A stretch of DNA of 64,000 nt from a bacterium (GCA_030425045.1 JAUHVL010000002.1:124001-188000); one strand, 5' to 3'. Positions 45,556 through 54,162 are shown, counted from the stretch's first letter. Notes: generated by a model not told the origin, from the sequence alone. Program-made: numbers and translations.

Positions 45556-46320
45556 ATGAAATTAGATTTATCGACTTGTAAAAATGTATTGATCGTTGGA
45601 GCTGGCCATGGCATTGGTTACTCGCTAGTGGAGAACTTACTTAGCTTTTATCCACAGCTCAATGTTTATGCTACTTATAGGATTGAAAAAAGTGCGGGTA
45701 CGCTTTTTCGCCTCAAAGACTTTTTTATGGACAGGCTTTTTATCCATCAAGTAGACCCTACCAATGATTCTCAAGTTTTTGATCTCTCTATCGATCTTAA
45801 GTCAAAGAATATCACACTAGACCTCATCATTAATTCAGTAGGTCTCTTACATAATGAAAAGATATCTCCAGAAAAATCGATCAAAAGCTTTAACCCAGAT
45901 AGCTATTTGGAAATCGTTAAAGTTAATTCTGTTGTGACTCCAATCATTGCAAAGCATTTTGAAAAACTCGTCAACAAAGACAATGTCTCTGCTTTCATTT
46001 CAATCTCCGCGAAGGTAGGCAGTATTGAAGATAACCGAATGGGCGGATGGTATAGCTACCGAGCATCAAAAGCGGCTTTAAATATGTTGATCAAAGGAAT
46101 CTCTATTGAGTTTAATCGAAAGAGGATGAATTGTATTGTCATGGCAATACATCCAGGGACAACAAACACTACTCTTTCATCTCCCTATATTAAAAACACA
46201 ACTTGCAAAGTTCATTCGAGTGAAGAAACTGCCGCTAATATTATTAAAACGATTAACCATAAAAATGTAGAAGACAGTGGGAAATTTTACTCTTGGAACA
46301 ACGAGGAGCTCCCGTGGTAA
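45556..46320 (+). CDS. Short-chain dehydrogenase/reductase (CsgA/C-factor-like)
   Basis: The Rossmann motif GAGHGIGYSL (about 15-24), NSVGLLH, SISAKVGS with the catalytic Ser and YSYRASKAAL with the Tyr-x-x-x-Lys pair identify a classical SDR, close to the C-factor branch. It reduces or oxidises a carbonyl or hydroxyl with NAD(P). The substrate is unknown. It starts directly after the stop of the previous gene and its end overlaps the next start. Confidence 0.9.
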   Translation: MKLDLSTCKNVLIVGAGHGIGYSLVENLLSFYPQLNVYATYRIEKSAGTLFRLKDFFMDRLFIHQVDPTNDSQVFDLSIDLKSKNITLDLIINSVGLLHNEKISPEKSIKSFNPDSYLEIVKVNSVVTPIIAKHFEKLVNKDNVSAFISISAKVGSIEDNRMGGWYSYRASKAALNMLIKGISIEFNRKRMNCIVMAIHPGTTNTTLSSPYIKNTTCKVHSSEETAANIIKTINHKNVEDSGKFYSWNNEELPW

Positions 46321-47342
46321 AGCCTTGGATGAAAAATATCTTATTGATAGCAGGCCTTTATAATATTCTTTGGGGCAGTTGGGTTATCTTCTTTCCACTT
46401 CACGTGTTTCAGCTGACAGGAGCAAGGCTCCCTCAGTACCCTGAGATCTGGCAATGTGTTGGTATGATTGTCGCTGTATATGGCCTCGGTTATGCCATTG
46501 CTGCTTACTCTCCCATCAGACACTGGCCTATTGTCCTCGTTGGTTTATTGGGTAAAGTTTTTGGCCCCATAGGCTTTATCTGGTCAATTTATAATGATGT
46601 TTTTCCACTAAGCTTTGGAATCAATATTATTTTTAACGATCTTATCTGGTGGATTCCATTCGCTCTTATTTTAAAAAAAGCTTATAATGCAAACCAATGC
46701 TCTCCCTCGGTAAAGTCAATTTCACTTGAAGAGTTTTCTCATTATCCTGAACGATTTAGAGCGAAGTTTATTAACTCTCTTTCCGGCATTAAGTCCTCAA
46801 ACCTTATCGGCACCATTAATGACGATGGGTTAACTAACTTATGTATCGTTAGCTCAGTATTTCATCTAGGAGCAAACCCTGCCCTTATCGGACTTATTAT
46901 CAGACCAGATAGCACCAGACGAGATACTTTGGAAAATATTCGTCAAAATAAATTTTATACCATTAATCATGTGAATGAATCGATTTTAAAACAGTCTCAC
47001 CAAACCAGTGCTCGCTATAACGAGAGCACTAGCGAGTTTAAAGCCTGTCAACTAACAGAAGAATTCCTTGATAACTTCAAGGCCCCTTTTGTAAAAGAAT
47101 CAAAGGTAAAAATGGCAGTTGAGCTGATAAGAGAAGAAACATTGCCTGAAAATGGAACTCATTTAATTATTGGAAAGATTCAGCACGTTTATATTCCAGA
47201 AGACACTCTCGAAGAAGATGGTTTTATCAATATAACTAAAGCTGGTAGCCTAGGAGTGAATAGTCTCGACGGTTATGTAAAGGGGGACCTTATAGGTAGA
47301 CTGAGCTATGCAAAAACTGATAAAAAAACGGAGTGGTTATGA
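46314..47342 (+). CDS. Membrane domain fused to a flavin-reductase-like domain
   Basis: I start at GTG 46314, five bases after GAGGAG (46303-46308); the later ATG 46329 is too far from it. Residues ~8-110 contain four membrane helices (LLIAGLYNILWGSWVIFF, MIVAVYGLGYAIAAY, IVLVGLLGKVFGPIGF, DLIWWIPFALIL). From about 130 a flavin-reductase-like split-barrel begins (NLIGTINDDGLTNLCIVSS, LIIRPDSTRRDTLENI, FYTINHV). Such domains bind FMN and supply or use reduced flavin. A membrane fusion is unusual; a role in flavin supply to the photolyase is inference. Confidence 0.8.
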   Translation: MVKPWMKNILLIAGLYNILWGSWVIFFPLHVFQLTGARLPQYPEIWQCVGMIVAVYGLGYAIAAYSPIRHWPIVLVGLLGKVFGPIGFIWSIYNDVFPLSFGINIIFNDLIWWIPFALILKKAYNANQCSPSVKSISLEEFSHYPERFRAKFINSLSGIKSSNLIGTINDDGLTNLCIVSSVFHLGANPALIGLIIRPDSTRRDTLENIRQNKFYTINHVNESILKQSHQTSARYNESTSEFKACQLTEEFLDNFKAPFVKESKVKMAVELIREETLPENGTHLIIGKIQHVYIPEDTLEEDGFINITKAGSLGVNSLDGYVKGDLIGRLSYAKTDKKTEWL

Positions 47343-47587
47343 AAGAGATAAAAAAATCTGAGCTCGTTGATGCTGAAAAACAAAAAATCATCATCAATAA
47401 AATTATTCAAAACTTATTTCTTGAAGATACATCTCTTTACTATGCCTCGACTATTGATATTGCGATGATTATCAAAATGAAAATAGAAACTCCAGCTTAC
47501 TTAAATAATGCAGATAAAGAGCTCGTCGCTGGCCTGACCGCAAGAGATATTCAAAACCTTATTAGTTACGCTTCAAACTGCTGTTAA
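47339..47587 (+). CDS. Small conserved-looking protein of unknown function
   Basis: The start ATG 47339 follows GGAG and overlaps the previous stop (ATGA). The 82-aa product is helical and charged and ends in ASNCC. It has no signal peptide or membrane segment. It lies between the flavin-reductase fusion and photolyase genes with no gap, so it is co-translated with them. No family is recognised. Confidence 0.65.
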   Translation: MKEIKKSELVDAEKQKIIINKIIQNLFLEDTSLYYASTIDIAMIIKMKIETPAYLNNADKELVAGLTARDIQNLISYASNCC

Positions 47588-49051
47588 ATGAATTTATCAA
47601 TCATACTAGGTAATCAACTTTTTCCCCTCACCTATTATAAAAATCATGATCTGATCTTCATGAGTGAAGACTTCTCTCTTTGTACTCACTTTAAATATCA
47701 TAAACACAAAATAATTTTCTTTCTCGCCAGTATGAGAAACTATCGAGATCAGCTTAAAAAAGAAAACAAAGACGTTACCTACTTTGAACTAAATCCAAAA
47801 AGAACATTTTTTTCAAACTTACGTGAAACCGTTAAAGAAAAAAAGTGTACGTCACTAACATTATATGAAATTGAAGATAAGTTTTTTGAATACGAAATAG
47901 AGAATTTTTGTCATGAAAATAATTTAGAACTTATCATCAAAAAAAGTCCGATGTTTCTTGTTTCAAGAGAAGAATTCTCTAAATACAATGGCCAAGCCAA
48001 GCGCCCTTTCATGAAAGAGTTTTATGAAAGTTTTCGTCGAAGTACTGGTATTTTAATGGATCAAAATAAGAAGCCCCTGGGAGGCAAGTATAGCTTTGAT
48101 ACCGAAAATAGAAAAAAAATCCCAAAAAAATTTGATGTCATACAAAATCCCTTAAATTGTGATCATGACAAAAACACAAAAGATGTCATCAACGATATCG
48201 AAAAATATTTTCCCGATCACCCGGGAGACTCTCACCGTTTCTGGATGCATGTGACAAGAGAGGGTGCCCTCAGTGAACTCAATTATTTTTTAAAAGAAAA
48301 ATTTGAAAATTTTGGTCCCTATGAGGATGCCATCGATGGCAGAGACCCTTTTCTTTATCACTCAGTTCTCAGTCCTTATATTAATATTGGTTTTATCACT
48401 CCAGAAGAAGTTGTTAAAAAGGCGCTTAAAGCAGATGTCTCATTAAATTCTAAAGAGGGCTTCGTTAGACAGATCATTGGATGGAGAGAGTTTATTAGAG
48501 GTATTTATCAAGAATATTCCGAAGTACAAGATGTGACGAACTTTTTTGATCATCAAAATAAGCTAAACGAAAATTGGTATAATGGAACGACTGGCATTGC
48601 CCCACTAGACGATGCCATTTTAAAAGTTGATCGATTTGGCTATTGTCATCATATCGAAAGACTGATGATCATCTCTAACCTTATGCTTTTATCTGAAATT
48701 CACCCCAATGAAGTTCACCGCTGGTTTATGGAAATGTTTGTCGACTCTAGCGACTGGGTTATGGGGCCGAACGTCTATGGGATGGCGCAATTTAGTGATG
48801 GTGGTATCTTTGCTACCAAACCTTATATTTGCGGTTCAAACTATATTAGAAAAATGAGTCATTATAAAGTTGATGACTGGTGTGACATTATGGACGGACT
48901 TTATTGGCGTTTTATCGACAAAAATCAAGAGTTCTTCAAAACAAATTACCGAATGAGTATGATGGTTAAACTTTCTGAAAAAATGGATAAAACAAAAAAG
49001 AACCGTATTTTAAAACTTGCCGAACAGTTTATTGAAACAAACACTCTTTAA
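47588..49051 (+). CDS. Cryptochrome/photolyase family protein (FeS-BCP/PhrB type) apparently lacking the Fe-S cysteines
   Basis: The 487-aa protein matches the bacterial (6-4)-photolyase/CryB family: VTREGALSELNYFL, FLYHSVLSPYINIGFI, GFVRQIIGWREFIRG, YCHHIERLM (352-360), DWVMGPNVYGMAQFSDGG and GLYWRF. The FAD site is therefore intact in outline. Where the family has a cluster Cys before the AHHIQRL region, this protein has APLDDAI (338-344), and the usual CxxC insertion after RMSxY is missing (SHYKVDDW, 424-431). Only Cys432 could match a ligand. It probably repairs UV lesions or senses light without a 4Fe-4S cluster. Confidence 0.9.
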   Translation: MNLSIILGNQLFPLTYYKNHDLIFMSEDFSLCTHFKYHKHKIIFFLASMRNYRDQLKKENKDVTYFELNPKRTFFSNLRETVKEKKCTSLTLYEIEDKFFEYEIENFCHENNLELIIKKSPMFLVSREEFSKYNGQAKRPFMKEFYESFRRSTGILMDQNKKPLGGKYSFDTENRKKIPKKFDVIQNPLNCDHDKNTKDVINDIEKYFPDHPGDSHRFWMHVTREGALSELNYFLKEKFENFGPYEDAIDGRDPFLYHSVLSPYINIGFITPEEVVKKALKADVSLNSKEGFVRQIIGWREFIRGIYQEYSEVQDVTNFFDHQNKLNENWYNGTTGIAPLDDAILKVDRFGYCHHIERLMIISNLMLLSEIHPNEVHRWFMEMFVDSSDWVMGPNVYGMAQFSDGGIFATKPYICGSNYIRKMSHYKVDDWCDIMDGLYWRFIDKNQEFFKTNYRMSMMVKLSEKMDKTKKNRILKLAEQFIETNTL

Positions 49052-49584
49052 ATGCGCTCCCTTCCTTTTAAAACGAAGCTTCCCTTTTCATTTCTCACCC
49101 AAAAGATTTCTCCAGAGTTAGGAAAAGCTCCTGTCAGAGCCGTCATCACCACTTGATGAGTAATCATAACGGGCAGTTTATTTCCATCATAATTTTTTAA
49201 CCACTGCTTAAATGATCTCATCTGAGTTTTTTCTTTTTCCCACTGCCTAAAAAAGGAATTTATTTTAGGAAAGTCTTGGGCCGTTCCCATATCCATTAAG
49301 TTGGCGGTCTCTCGACAACGACACCACTGACTCGTTAAAAGTAGTGTTTTGCCAGCATAGTTCGATTTTATATGCTTCCCTAATTTTCTTGCCTGCTTTT
49401 TTCCCTCTAAATTTAAGTTTCGTTGGGTACTACAATCATTAAGTTTAAAATTATCGGGGTCCCCTGTTCCTGGAGCAAGAGCATGACGAATAATAAGGAT
49501 ATCTTTTTTGGGGTCAATATTTTTCCATTCGATGGCGAAACAAAAATGACTAAAAAGAAAACTCAATAATAAGATTAATTTCAT
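49048..49584 (-). CDS. Exported histidine-phosphatase-superfamily protein
   Basis: The signal peptide ends FAIE. ILIIRHALAPGTGDP carries the Arg-His phospho-acceptor of the phosphoglycerate-mutase/histidine-phosphatase branch, SQWCRCRETA a conserved Arg region and MITHQVV the second catalytic His. The 178-aa length is short but fits small SixA-like or lipid-A/heptose phosphatases. Its stop overlaps the photolyase stop by 4 bases. The substrate is unknown. Confidence 0.83.
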   Translation of the reverse strand: MKLILLLSFLFSHFCFAIEWKNIDPKKDILIIRHALAPGTGDPDNFKLNDCSTQRNLNLEGKKQARKLGKHIKSNYAGKTLLLTSQWCRCRETANLMDMGTAQDFPKINSFFRQWEKEKTQMRSFKQWLKNYDGNKLPVMITHQVVMTALTGAFPNSGEIFWVRNEKGSFVLKGRERI

Positions 49585-49639
49585 AACTAAATCTTACGCA
49601 CAAATTCTCTTTATTCCATTACTTTTTTTAATTCTTATA

Positions 49640-50902
49640 CTATTTGACTTTAGGCAACTCATTCCAGCCAGTAACATAACGTTGAGACTTTAAAGTTTGG
49701 CGCATTTTCCATGCTTTATTATTCACCCCGCAGGCAAGTGATTTAATCGTATGTGGCCCTTCTCTTCTATTAATATCGTCTATCACCTTCATCAAAGCTT
49801 CCGATTGAACTTGATCAGTCTCTTCAAAAAGAGATAACTGAGTCTCCTTTTGGTCTTGAAATGAAGAAATTCTCACCAAGGCCTTTTTGTATTCAAATCC
49901 TTGGCGGTAAAGTTTATCGATAATTTCCCAAGAGTGTTTAATAATTCTTCTGGTATCAGAACTCCCCGCTAACATCGTATAAGAATCGACAGCATAATAC
50001 TGCTCGACATCTTTAAAGGGGTTCGTTCTTACCCAAACTTCGACTTTACGACATACCGACTTTTGTTCTCGTAGTTTTTCACAAGCCGTACTAGCGTAAT
50101 TCGCCACCGACTCAAGTAAAGATTTCTTATCAAAGACGGGGGCCCCAAATGTTCGGCTAGAAATAATCTCTTTCTTTTTTTCAATTTCTAGTGTGAGATC
50201 AAAACATAAAATTTCTCTCAACTCGTCTTGAGTCTGCCTTCCAACTTTAGTAAATGTTTTTTGAATCAAAGAATTATTTTTATAATCACGAAACTGCTTT
50301 GCTGTTTTTATATTTATCATATGAAGTTTCTTTGTACTTTGCCGGCCAATTCCCCAAATATTATCGACACTCGTTTTTTCCAAGGCCCACTCTCTATTGT
50401 TTTTCTCTAAGCAAGAGAAAACTCCATGAAACTGCTCATTTTTTTTTGCTATATGATTCGCAATTTTTGCCAAAGTTTTTGTTCGTGCGATACCAATACT
50501 CACAGGTATTCCAATATGCCGATCAATCACATATTTAATATGGCGACAGTACTGCTCTACATTTTTCACTCCCGTTAAATCTAAAAAGGCTTCGTCTACA
50601 GAGTAAATTTCAACTTCGGGAGCAAACTGAGAGAGTGTAAACATCACGCGATCTGAAATATTGGTATAGAGTGAAAAGTTTGCAGAAAAAACCGCTACAT
50701 TATTTTTCCTGCAAAGGTCTTTCACTTTAAAATAAGGTTCTCCCATTTTTACACCGAGGGCCTTGAGTTCATTCGTTCTCGATACAAAACAGCCATCGTT
50801 ATTTGAAAGAACACCCACGGGACGCTCATTTAGATCTGGCCGAAAGAGCCTTTCACACGAGCAGTAAAAACTATTGCAATCGACCAACGCAATAACTTTC
50901 AC
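49640..50902 (-). CDS. umuC: Error-prone Y-family DNA polymerase UmuC
   Basis: The GTG start at 50902 shares its G with the umuD stop (TAGTG) and puts LVDCNSFYCSCERLF at the N-terminus, the catalytic palm motif. YSVDEAFLDLTG carries the second acidic pair, and SIGIARTKTLAKIANHIAKK is the family block. The 420-aa length equals E. coli UmuC. It forms Pol V with processed UmuD and copies past damaged bases in the SOS response. Candidate operator repeats lie upstream of umuD. Confidence 0.96.
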   Translation of the reverse strand: MKVIALVDCNSFYCSCERLFRPDLNERPVGVLSNNDGCFVSRTNELKALGVKMGEPYFKVKDLCRKNNVAVFSANFSLYTNISDRVMFTLSQFAPEVEIYSVDEAFLDLTGVKNVEQYCRHIKYVIDRHIGIPVSIGIARTKTLAKIANHIAKKNEQFHGVFSCLEKNNREWALEKTSVDNIWGIGRQSTKKLHMINIKTAKQFRDYKNNSLIQKTFTKVGRQTQDELREILCFDLTLEIEKKKEIISSRTFGAPVFDKKSLLESVANYASTACEKLREQKSVCRKVEVWVRTNPFKDVEQYYAVDSYTMLAGSSDTRRIIKHSWEIIDKLYRQGFEYKKALVRISSFQDQKETQLSLFEETDQVQSEALMKVIDDINRREGPHTIKSLACGVNNKAWKMRQTLKSQRYVTGWNELPKVK

Positions 50903-51300
50903 TAAGAGACATCTCCACACTTGGCTATCACCACTCCCCAAAGTGATGTTTCAAAAGACTCGCGAACAATAATATCTTTAAAGCGATTATTATCTGACTT
51001 CAAAAGCAACCCTTCTCTCGTTTTAAAGACACGCTTACACAGCAACTCACCGTTATAAGTCACGACACAAACTCGCCCATGAAATTGATCAATAGAGCGA
51101 TCGACAACCAGATACTCTCCGGGAAAAATCGTTGGGATCATCGAATCCCCTACTGCTTGAAAGAAAAATGTGGATGTCTTATTTTTAATAAAACGCTCAT
51201 CGAGGCTTTGGTATTCTTCTAAAAAATCTTCCGAGACCCCAAAGAGGCCACAAGATGCCTGATGAATAAAGTTATCTCTTGGAACTTCTCTTATTTTCAT
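50902..51300 (-). CDS. umuD: UmuD-type S24 self-cleaving peptidase
   Basis: The 132-aa protein shows the Cys-Gly cleavage site in QASCGLFG (Cys17-Gly18), the nucleophile Ser53 in GDSMIPTIFPGEY and the general-base Lys89 in GELLCKRVF. RecA-stimulated self-cleavage activates it as a Pol V subunit. It is the first gene of the umuDC operon. Its start faces the SRAP gene across 79 bases. Confidence 0.95.
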   Translation of the reverse strand: MKIREVPRDNFIHQASCGLFGVSEDFLEEYQSLDERFIKNKTSTFFFQAVGDSMIPTIFPGEYLVVDRSIDQFHGRVCVVTYNGELLCKRVFKTREGLLLKSDNNRFKDIIVRESFETSLWGVVIAKCGDVS

Positions 51301-51310
51301 GATAGTATTT

Positions 51311-51347
51311 TATACTTACGCATAACTTACGCAATACAATCTGCGTA
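51311..51347. promoter_or_regulatory. Direct-repeat operator candidate between umuD and the SRAP gene
   Basis: ACTTACGCA occurs twice (51314-51322 and 51325-51333), 11 bp apart, one helical turn. TGCGTA (51342-51347) adds an inverted half-site. On the minus strand the repeats run into AAGTATAAAAT, a -10-like box for umuD. The position suits a damage-response regulator, but the motif is not a textbook LexA box. Confidence 0.5.
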
Positions 51348-51379
51348 GGCCTAGTAGTTTTAATTATTTAGGAGGATTT

Positions 51380-52108
51380 ATCTGCTTCTCAGTCCAAGTT
51401 GATGTCGATATTAAAAAACTCGCCAGACGCTTTAATGCCGAAGCGAAGACTTCTTCTTACCAATCATTTATGGCCCAAAGAGAGCTAGAGAAATCAATTC
51501 CAGTCGATGAATTAAAACAAGAGTTCGGTCTCAAAAGAAAACCTAGCTCATCTCTTTTTAAAGCAATCGACGAAGAAAAAAGAATCTATCCCGGATACTT
51601 CACCAATGTCATTCGTATGGAAAATGGAAAACGAATCATCGAGCCCATGAGATACCGAGTGCGCCCCAACGGTTCAAAGGAAGAAATCCCCTCCAAGTTC
51701 AATGTTTTCAACGCAAGAATCGACGCCCTTGAGAAAAGAAAAACATGGTCACCTCTTTTTATGAGAAACCATGGCATCTTTGTTTTTTCTAAATTCTTCG
51801 AATGGGTAGAAAAAGATGGAAAAAAGCAGCTCATTAATTTTTATCCGCGTAATAAAGAAATGATGTGGGCCCCCTGTCTTTGGGATAGCTGGCAATCAAA
51901 AAACGGAAAGTTTTCCTTTAAATCCTTTGCCATCATTACCAACGAACCTGCTCCCGAAGTCGAAAGCATGGGTCATGATCGTTGCCCAATTTTTCTAGAT
52001 GAACAATACTTTGATGATTGGCTCTCTCCAGAAAAAGAAAAAATTGGCGAAATCTATGAAATCTTAAATCAAACGGAAATGGTTACATATCAGTATAGCT
52101 GGGTCTAA
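51380..52108 (+). CDS. SRAP (HMCES/YedK) family abasic-site protein with an apparent ATC start codon
   Basis: The frame encodes CFSVQVDVDIKKLARRF directly after an ATC at 51380, which follows AGGAGG (51370-51375) by four bases. SRAP proteins need Cys at position 2, exposed by Met removal, to bond covalently to abasic DNA sites. No ATG, GTG or TTG exists in frame upstream, and the first ATG (51470) would remove Cys2 and 30 residues. NAR (111-113), FFEW (Glu141) and GHDRCP (His199) complete the active site. Divergent from umuDC, it fits an SOS role. ATC as start is inference; a point mutation or read error of ATG is the alternative. Confidence 0.85.
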   Translation: MCFSVQVDVDIKKLARRFNAEAKTSSYQSFMAQRELEKSIPVDELKQEFGLKRKPSSSLFKAIDEEKRIYPGYFTNVIRMENGKRIIEPMRYRVRPNGSKEEIPSKFNVFNARIDALEKRKTWSPLFMRNHGIFVFSKFFEWVEKDGKKQLINFYPRNKEMMWAPCLWDSWQSKNGKFSFKSFAIITNEPAPEVESMGHDRCPIFLDEQYFDDWLSPEKEKIGEIYEILNQTEMVTYQYSWV

Positions 52109-52114
52109 GAAAAA

Positions 52115-52933
52115 CTAGATAATATCGTCGTTAACTTTTTTTAGCTGTATTAAATTATTAATCTTATCTATAACAGCGCCAAAAAAGAGAACCATCATTC
52201 CAGAAAATAAAAAACGAAAGAATTGACTATAACCAAAAGAGATTTTCTCTTCGTAATCTTTTCTCTCTTCAGCATGAATCGTTTTTTTCAAAGATGGAAA
52301 AAGCTCTTTTGCTTTATTATCGATAAAATTCTTCTTATATTGTTGCTGCTCTTTTTTAAACTTTTCGGGATCTTCTTCTCTAATTTTTATTTGTTGAAGC
52401 GCTTGATGGGCCTCAATGGGAGTCAAATCTGAAAGTTTAACGGGCTTAGCGCTAGCGAGTCCTCGGATCTGTTCCAAGAGATACATTCGATCTGCTTCTC
52501 GATGTGCTTTTACTCTAATTGTTTTATCACTTGAAAGTTTTAACTCATCGACATTAAATGGTCCCCAAATAGGAGAAGTAATAATAAGCATACAACCAAT
52601 CCACTGAAACGCTGTAGAGAACAATCCTAAAATGGTAATGTCTGCTCGATTTTCAACATCCTTGGGCAGTAATAATAAGAAGTTTAGTTTTTTATTTGAA
52701 AATATTTTGGGCCTTACGATCGTAATATATTTAAAGATAAGAATAAAAGCAGGAAAAATAAAGAAGGCATTCAAAGCAACATCAAAGCGACCAAGGTTTC
52801 CAAAAAAGAGGTACTTTAATAACACGATAAACCCAACGGAAACAGCAATGATCAGAGTATCGATCCAGTTAAACCGAGTATTAACGATAGTTTTAGACAT
52901 ATGTTTAAAAGAACGATCATCCATACTCATCAT
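52115..52933 (-). CDS. Membrane protein with a cytoplasmic coiled-coil region
   Basis: Four membrane segments are visible (about 22-42, 47-67, 105-125 and 240-260). Between the third and fourth lies a ~110-residue charged region rich in Lys and Glu (RVKAHREADRMYLLEQI, EEDPEKFKKEQQQYKKNF) that should be coiled coil. No family is recognised. Several ATGs are clustered at the start (52933, 52930, 52924) and the exact one is uncertain. The stop lies 6 bases from the SRAP stop. Confidence 0.68.
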   Translation of the reverse strand: MMSMDDRSFKHMSKTIVNTRFNWIDTLIIAVSVGFIVLLKYLFFGNLGRFDVALNAFFIFPAFILIFKYITIVRPKIFSNKKLNFLLLLPKDVENRADITILGLFSTAFQWIGCMLIITSPIWGPFNVDELKLSSDKTIRVKAHREADRMYLLEQIRGLASAKPVKLSDLTPIEAHQALQQIKIREEDPEKFKKEQQQYKKNFIDNKAKELFPSLKKTIHAEERKDYEEKISFGYSQFFRFLFSGMMVLFFGAVIDKINNLIQLKKVNDDII

Positions 52934-52996
52934 ATCGGATAAAAAAGATGATCAATTTAGAAAAGGGCCCCCGAAGAGGCCCAATAAGGAGACTTT

Positions 52997-54046
52997 TTAG
53001 AAAAAAGTCAGTCCAAAGGGGTTGTTCCCTGTTGGAATGCTTTGCTCAAGTTTTAGTGAATTTGTGATGGTAGAGAACTTTAGAATTGAGTTATTCGTCT
53101 GGCTCCCTCCAGAGTGAGTGACGACTAGAGAAAACTCTGCTCCTCTATCATCGACAGCGATATTATGGGCAATGGGAAAACTAAGTGCTTCACTTGCCAC
53201 AATTTTTAAACCCGATTGAGTGTTTTCTAAGGCATAAACAGCAGGTGATCCGGCTGGCTCATTTATATCAAGAGTAAAAAGATACTTTCCATCTTCAGAA
53301 CCAGAAATACCATGAATGCCCTCGGCAACTTGGATTTTATCGAGAGTATTTAAAGACCCTTGTTCAATAAGATGAAGGTCTCCCGTTTCCTCTTCAACAA
53401 CGACAAAAAATCCAGCTTTTACAGGGTTAAAAAGGTGAATATCTTCCGAGAAGATTTTTGTATTAACAACCTGTAGTGTATTTAAAGAAATTTGTAATAA
53501 GGTATCAAACTTACCATTGCTACCTTGAACACCTTTAACAGTAAGGTAAGCAAAACTTCTATCAAGTACAACATCGTGAGGGTTCCCAGACGTTAAGTTT
53601 TGAGGAAGAGAGAAATGCTTTTTACTCAATGTCTTTCCATCATCAGAAACGTTAATAAGATCCATTCCCTTATCAATATCAGTTGCAACCGCAACTGTTA
53701 GTCCCATTAAGGGATGTGAAAATTGATGAAACGCTCCTTTCGATAGTTCAATTTGAGATAATGTTTCTTTTGTGTTGGCATTTAAAATCGAAAGTTGATT
53801 TTTTGTTCTATCGGCAAAGGCCAAAAGGCGTTGACCTTTCGAGTTACCAAGAGGTGTAATATACATAGGCTCACTCACCTCTGTAGAAAGTAAATCTCCT
53901 CGAAACGACAACTCTCGGCCATCCTTAACATACTCCATAAAACTTACACTTCCCCCACGGTTTGCAATAGCAAACTCACCAACAGGTTTAGCGAAAACAG
54001 TTTGTGCTACAAATGCAGCAATTCCTAATGTGACAATCTTTTTCAT
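52997..54046 (-). CDS. Secreted beta-propeller protein
   Basis: The start ATG 54046 follows AAGGAG and opens a signal peptide ending VFAKP. The mature ~330 residues show repeated blade-like units (RLLAFADRTKNQLSIL, HDVVLDRSFAYLTV, HGISGSEDGKYLFTLD, HNIAVDDRGAEFSLVV), as in YncE/lactonase-type 7-bladed propellers. These bind ligands or act as lactonases; no catalytic residues can be assigned. It is a single gene. Confidence 0.78.
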   Translation of the reverse strand: MKKIVTLGIAAFVAQTVFAKPVGEFAIANRGGSVSFMEYVKDGRELSFRGDLLSTEVSEPMYITPLGNSKGQRLLAFADRTKNQLSILNANTKETLSQIELSKGAFHQFSHPLMGLTVAVATDIDKGMDLINVSDDGKTLSKKHFSLPQNLTSGNPHDVVLDRSFAYLTVKGVQGSNGKFDTLLQISLNTLQVVNTKIFSEDIHLFNPVKAGFFVVVEEETGDLHLIEQGSLNTLDKIQVAEGIHGISGSEDGKYLFTLDINEPAGSPAVYALENTQSGLKIVASEALSFPIAHNIAVDDRGAEFSLVVTHSGGSQTNNSILKFSTITNSLKLEQSIPTGNNPFGLTFF

Positions 54047-54162
54047 ATTTTTCTCCTTATTAAAGGTCAAAGCCAAGCTTCGTACCTGAGAAAAATACTA
54101 GTTAATTTAAGAGAAAATGAATAATGCTAAGTACATATACAGATATACTTAATACGTATACT

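Noticed and set aside
51314-51333. Standard LexA box upstream of umuD
   Set aside because: Neither the E. coli CTG-N10-CAG form nor a clean TTAC-N3-GTAA is present; only direct repeats are seen, so no LexA claim is made.
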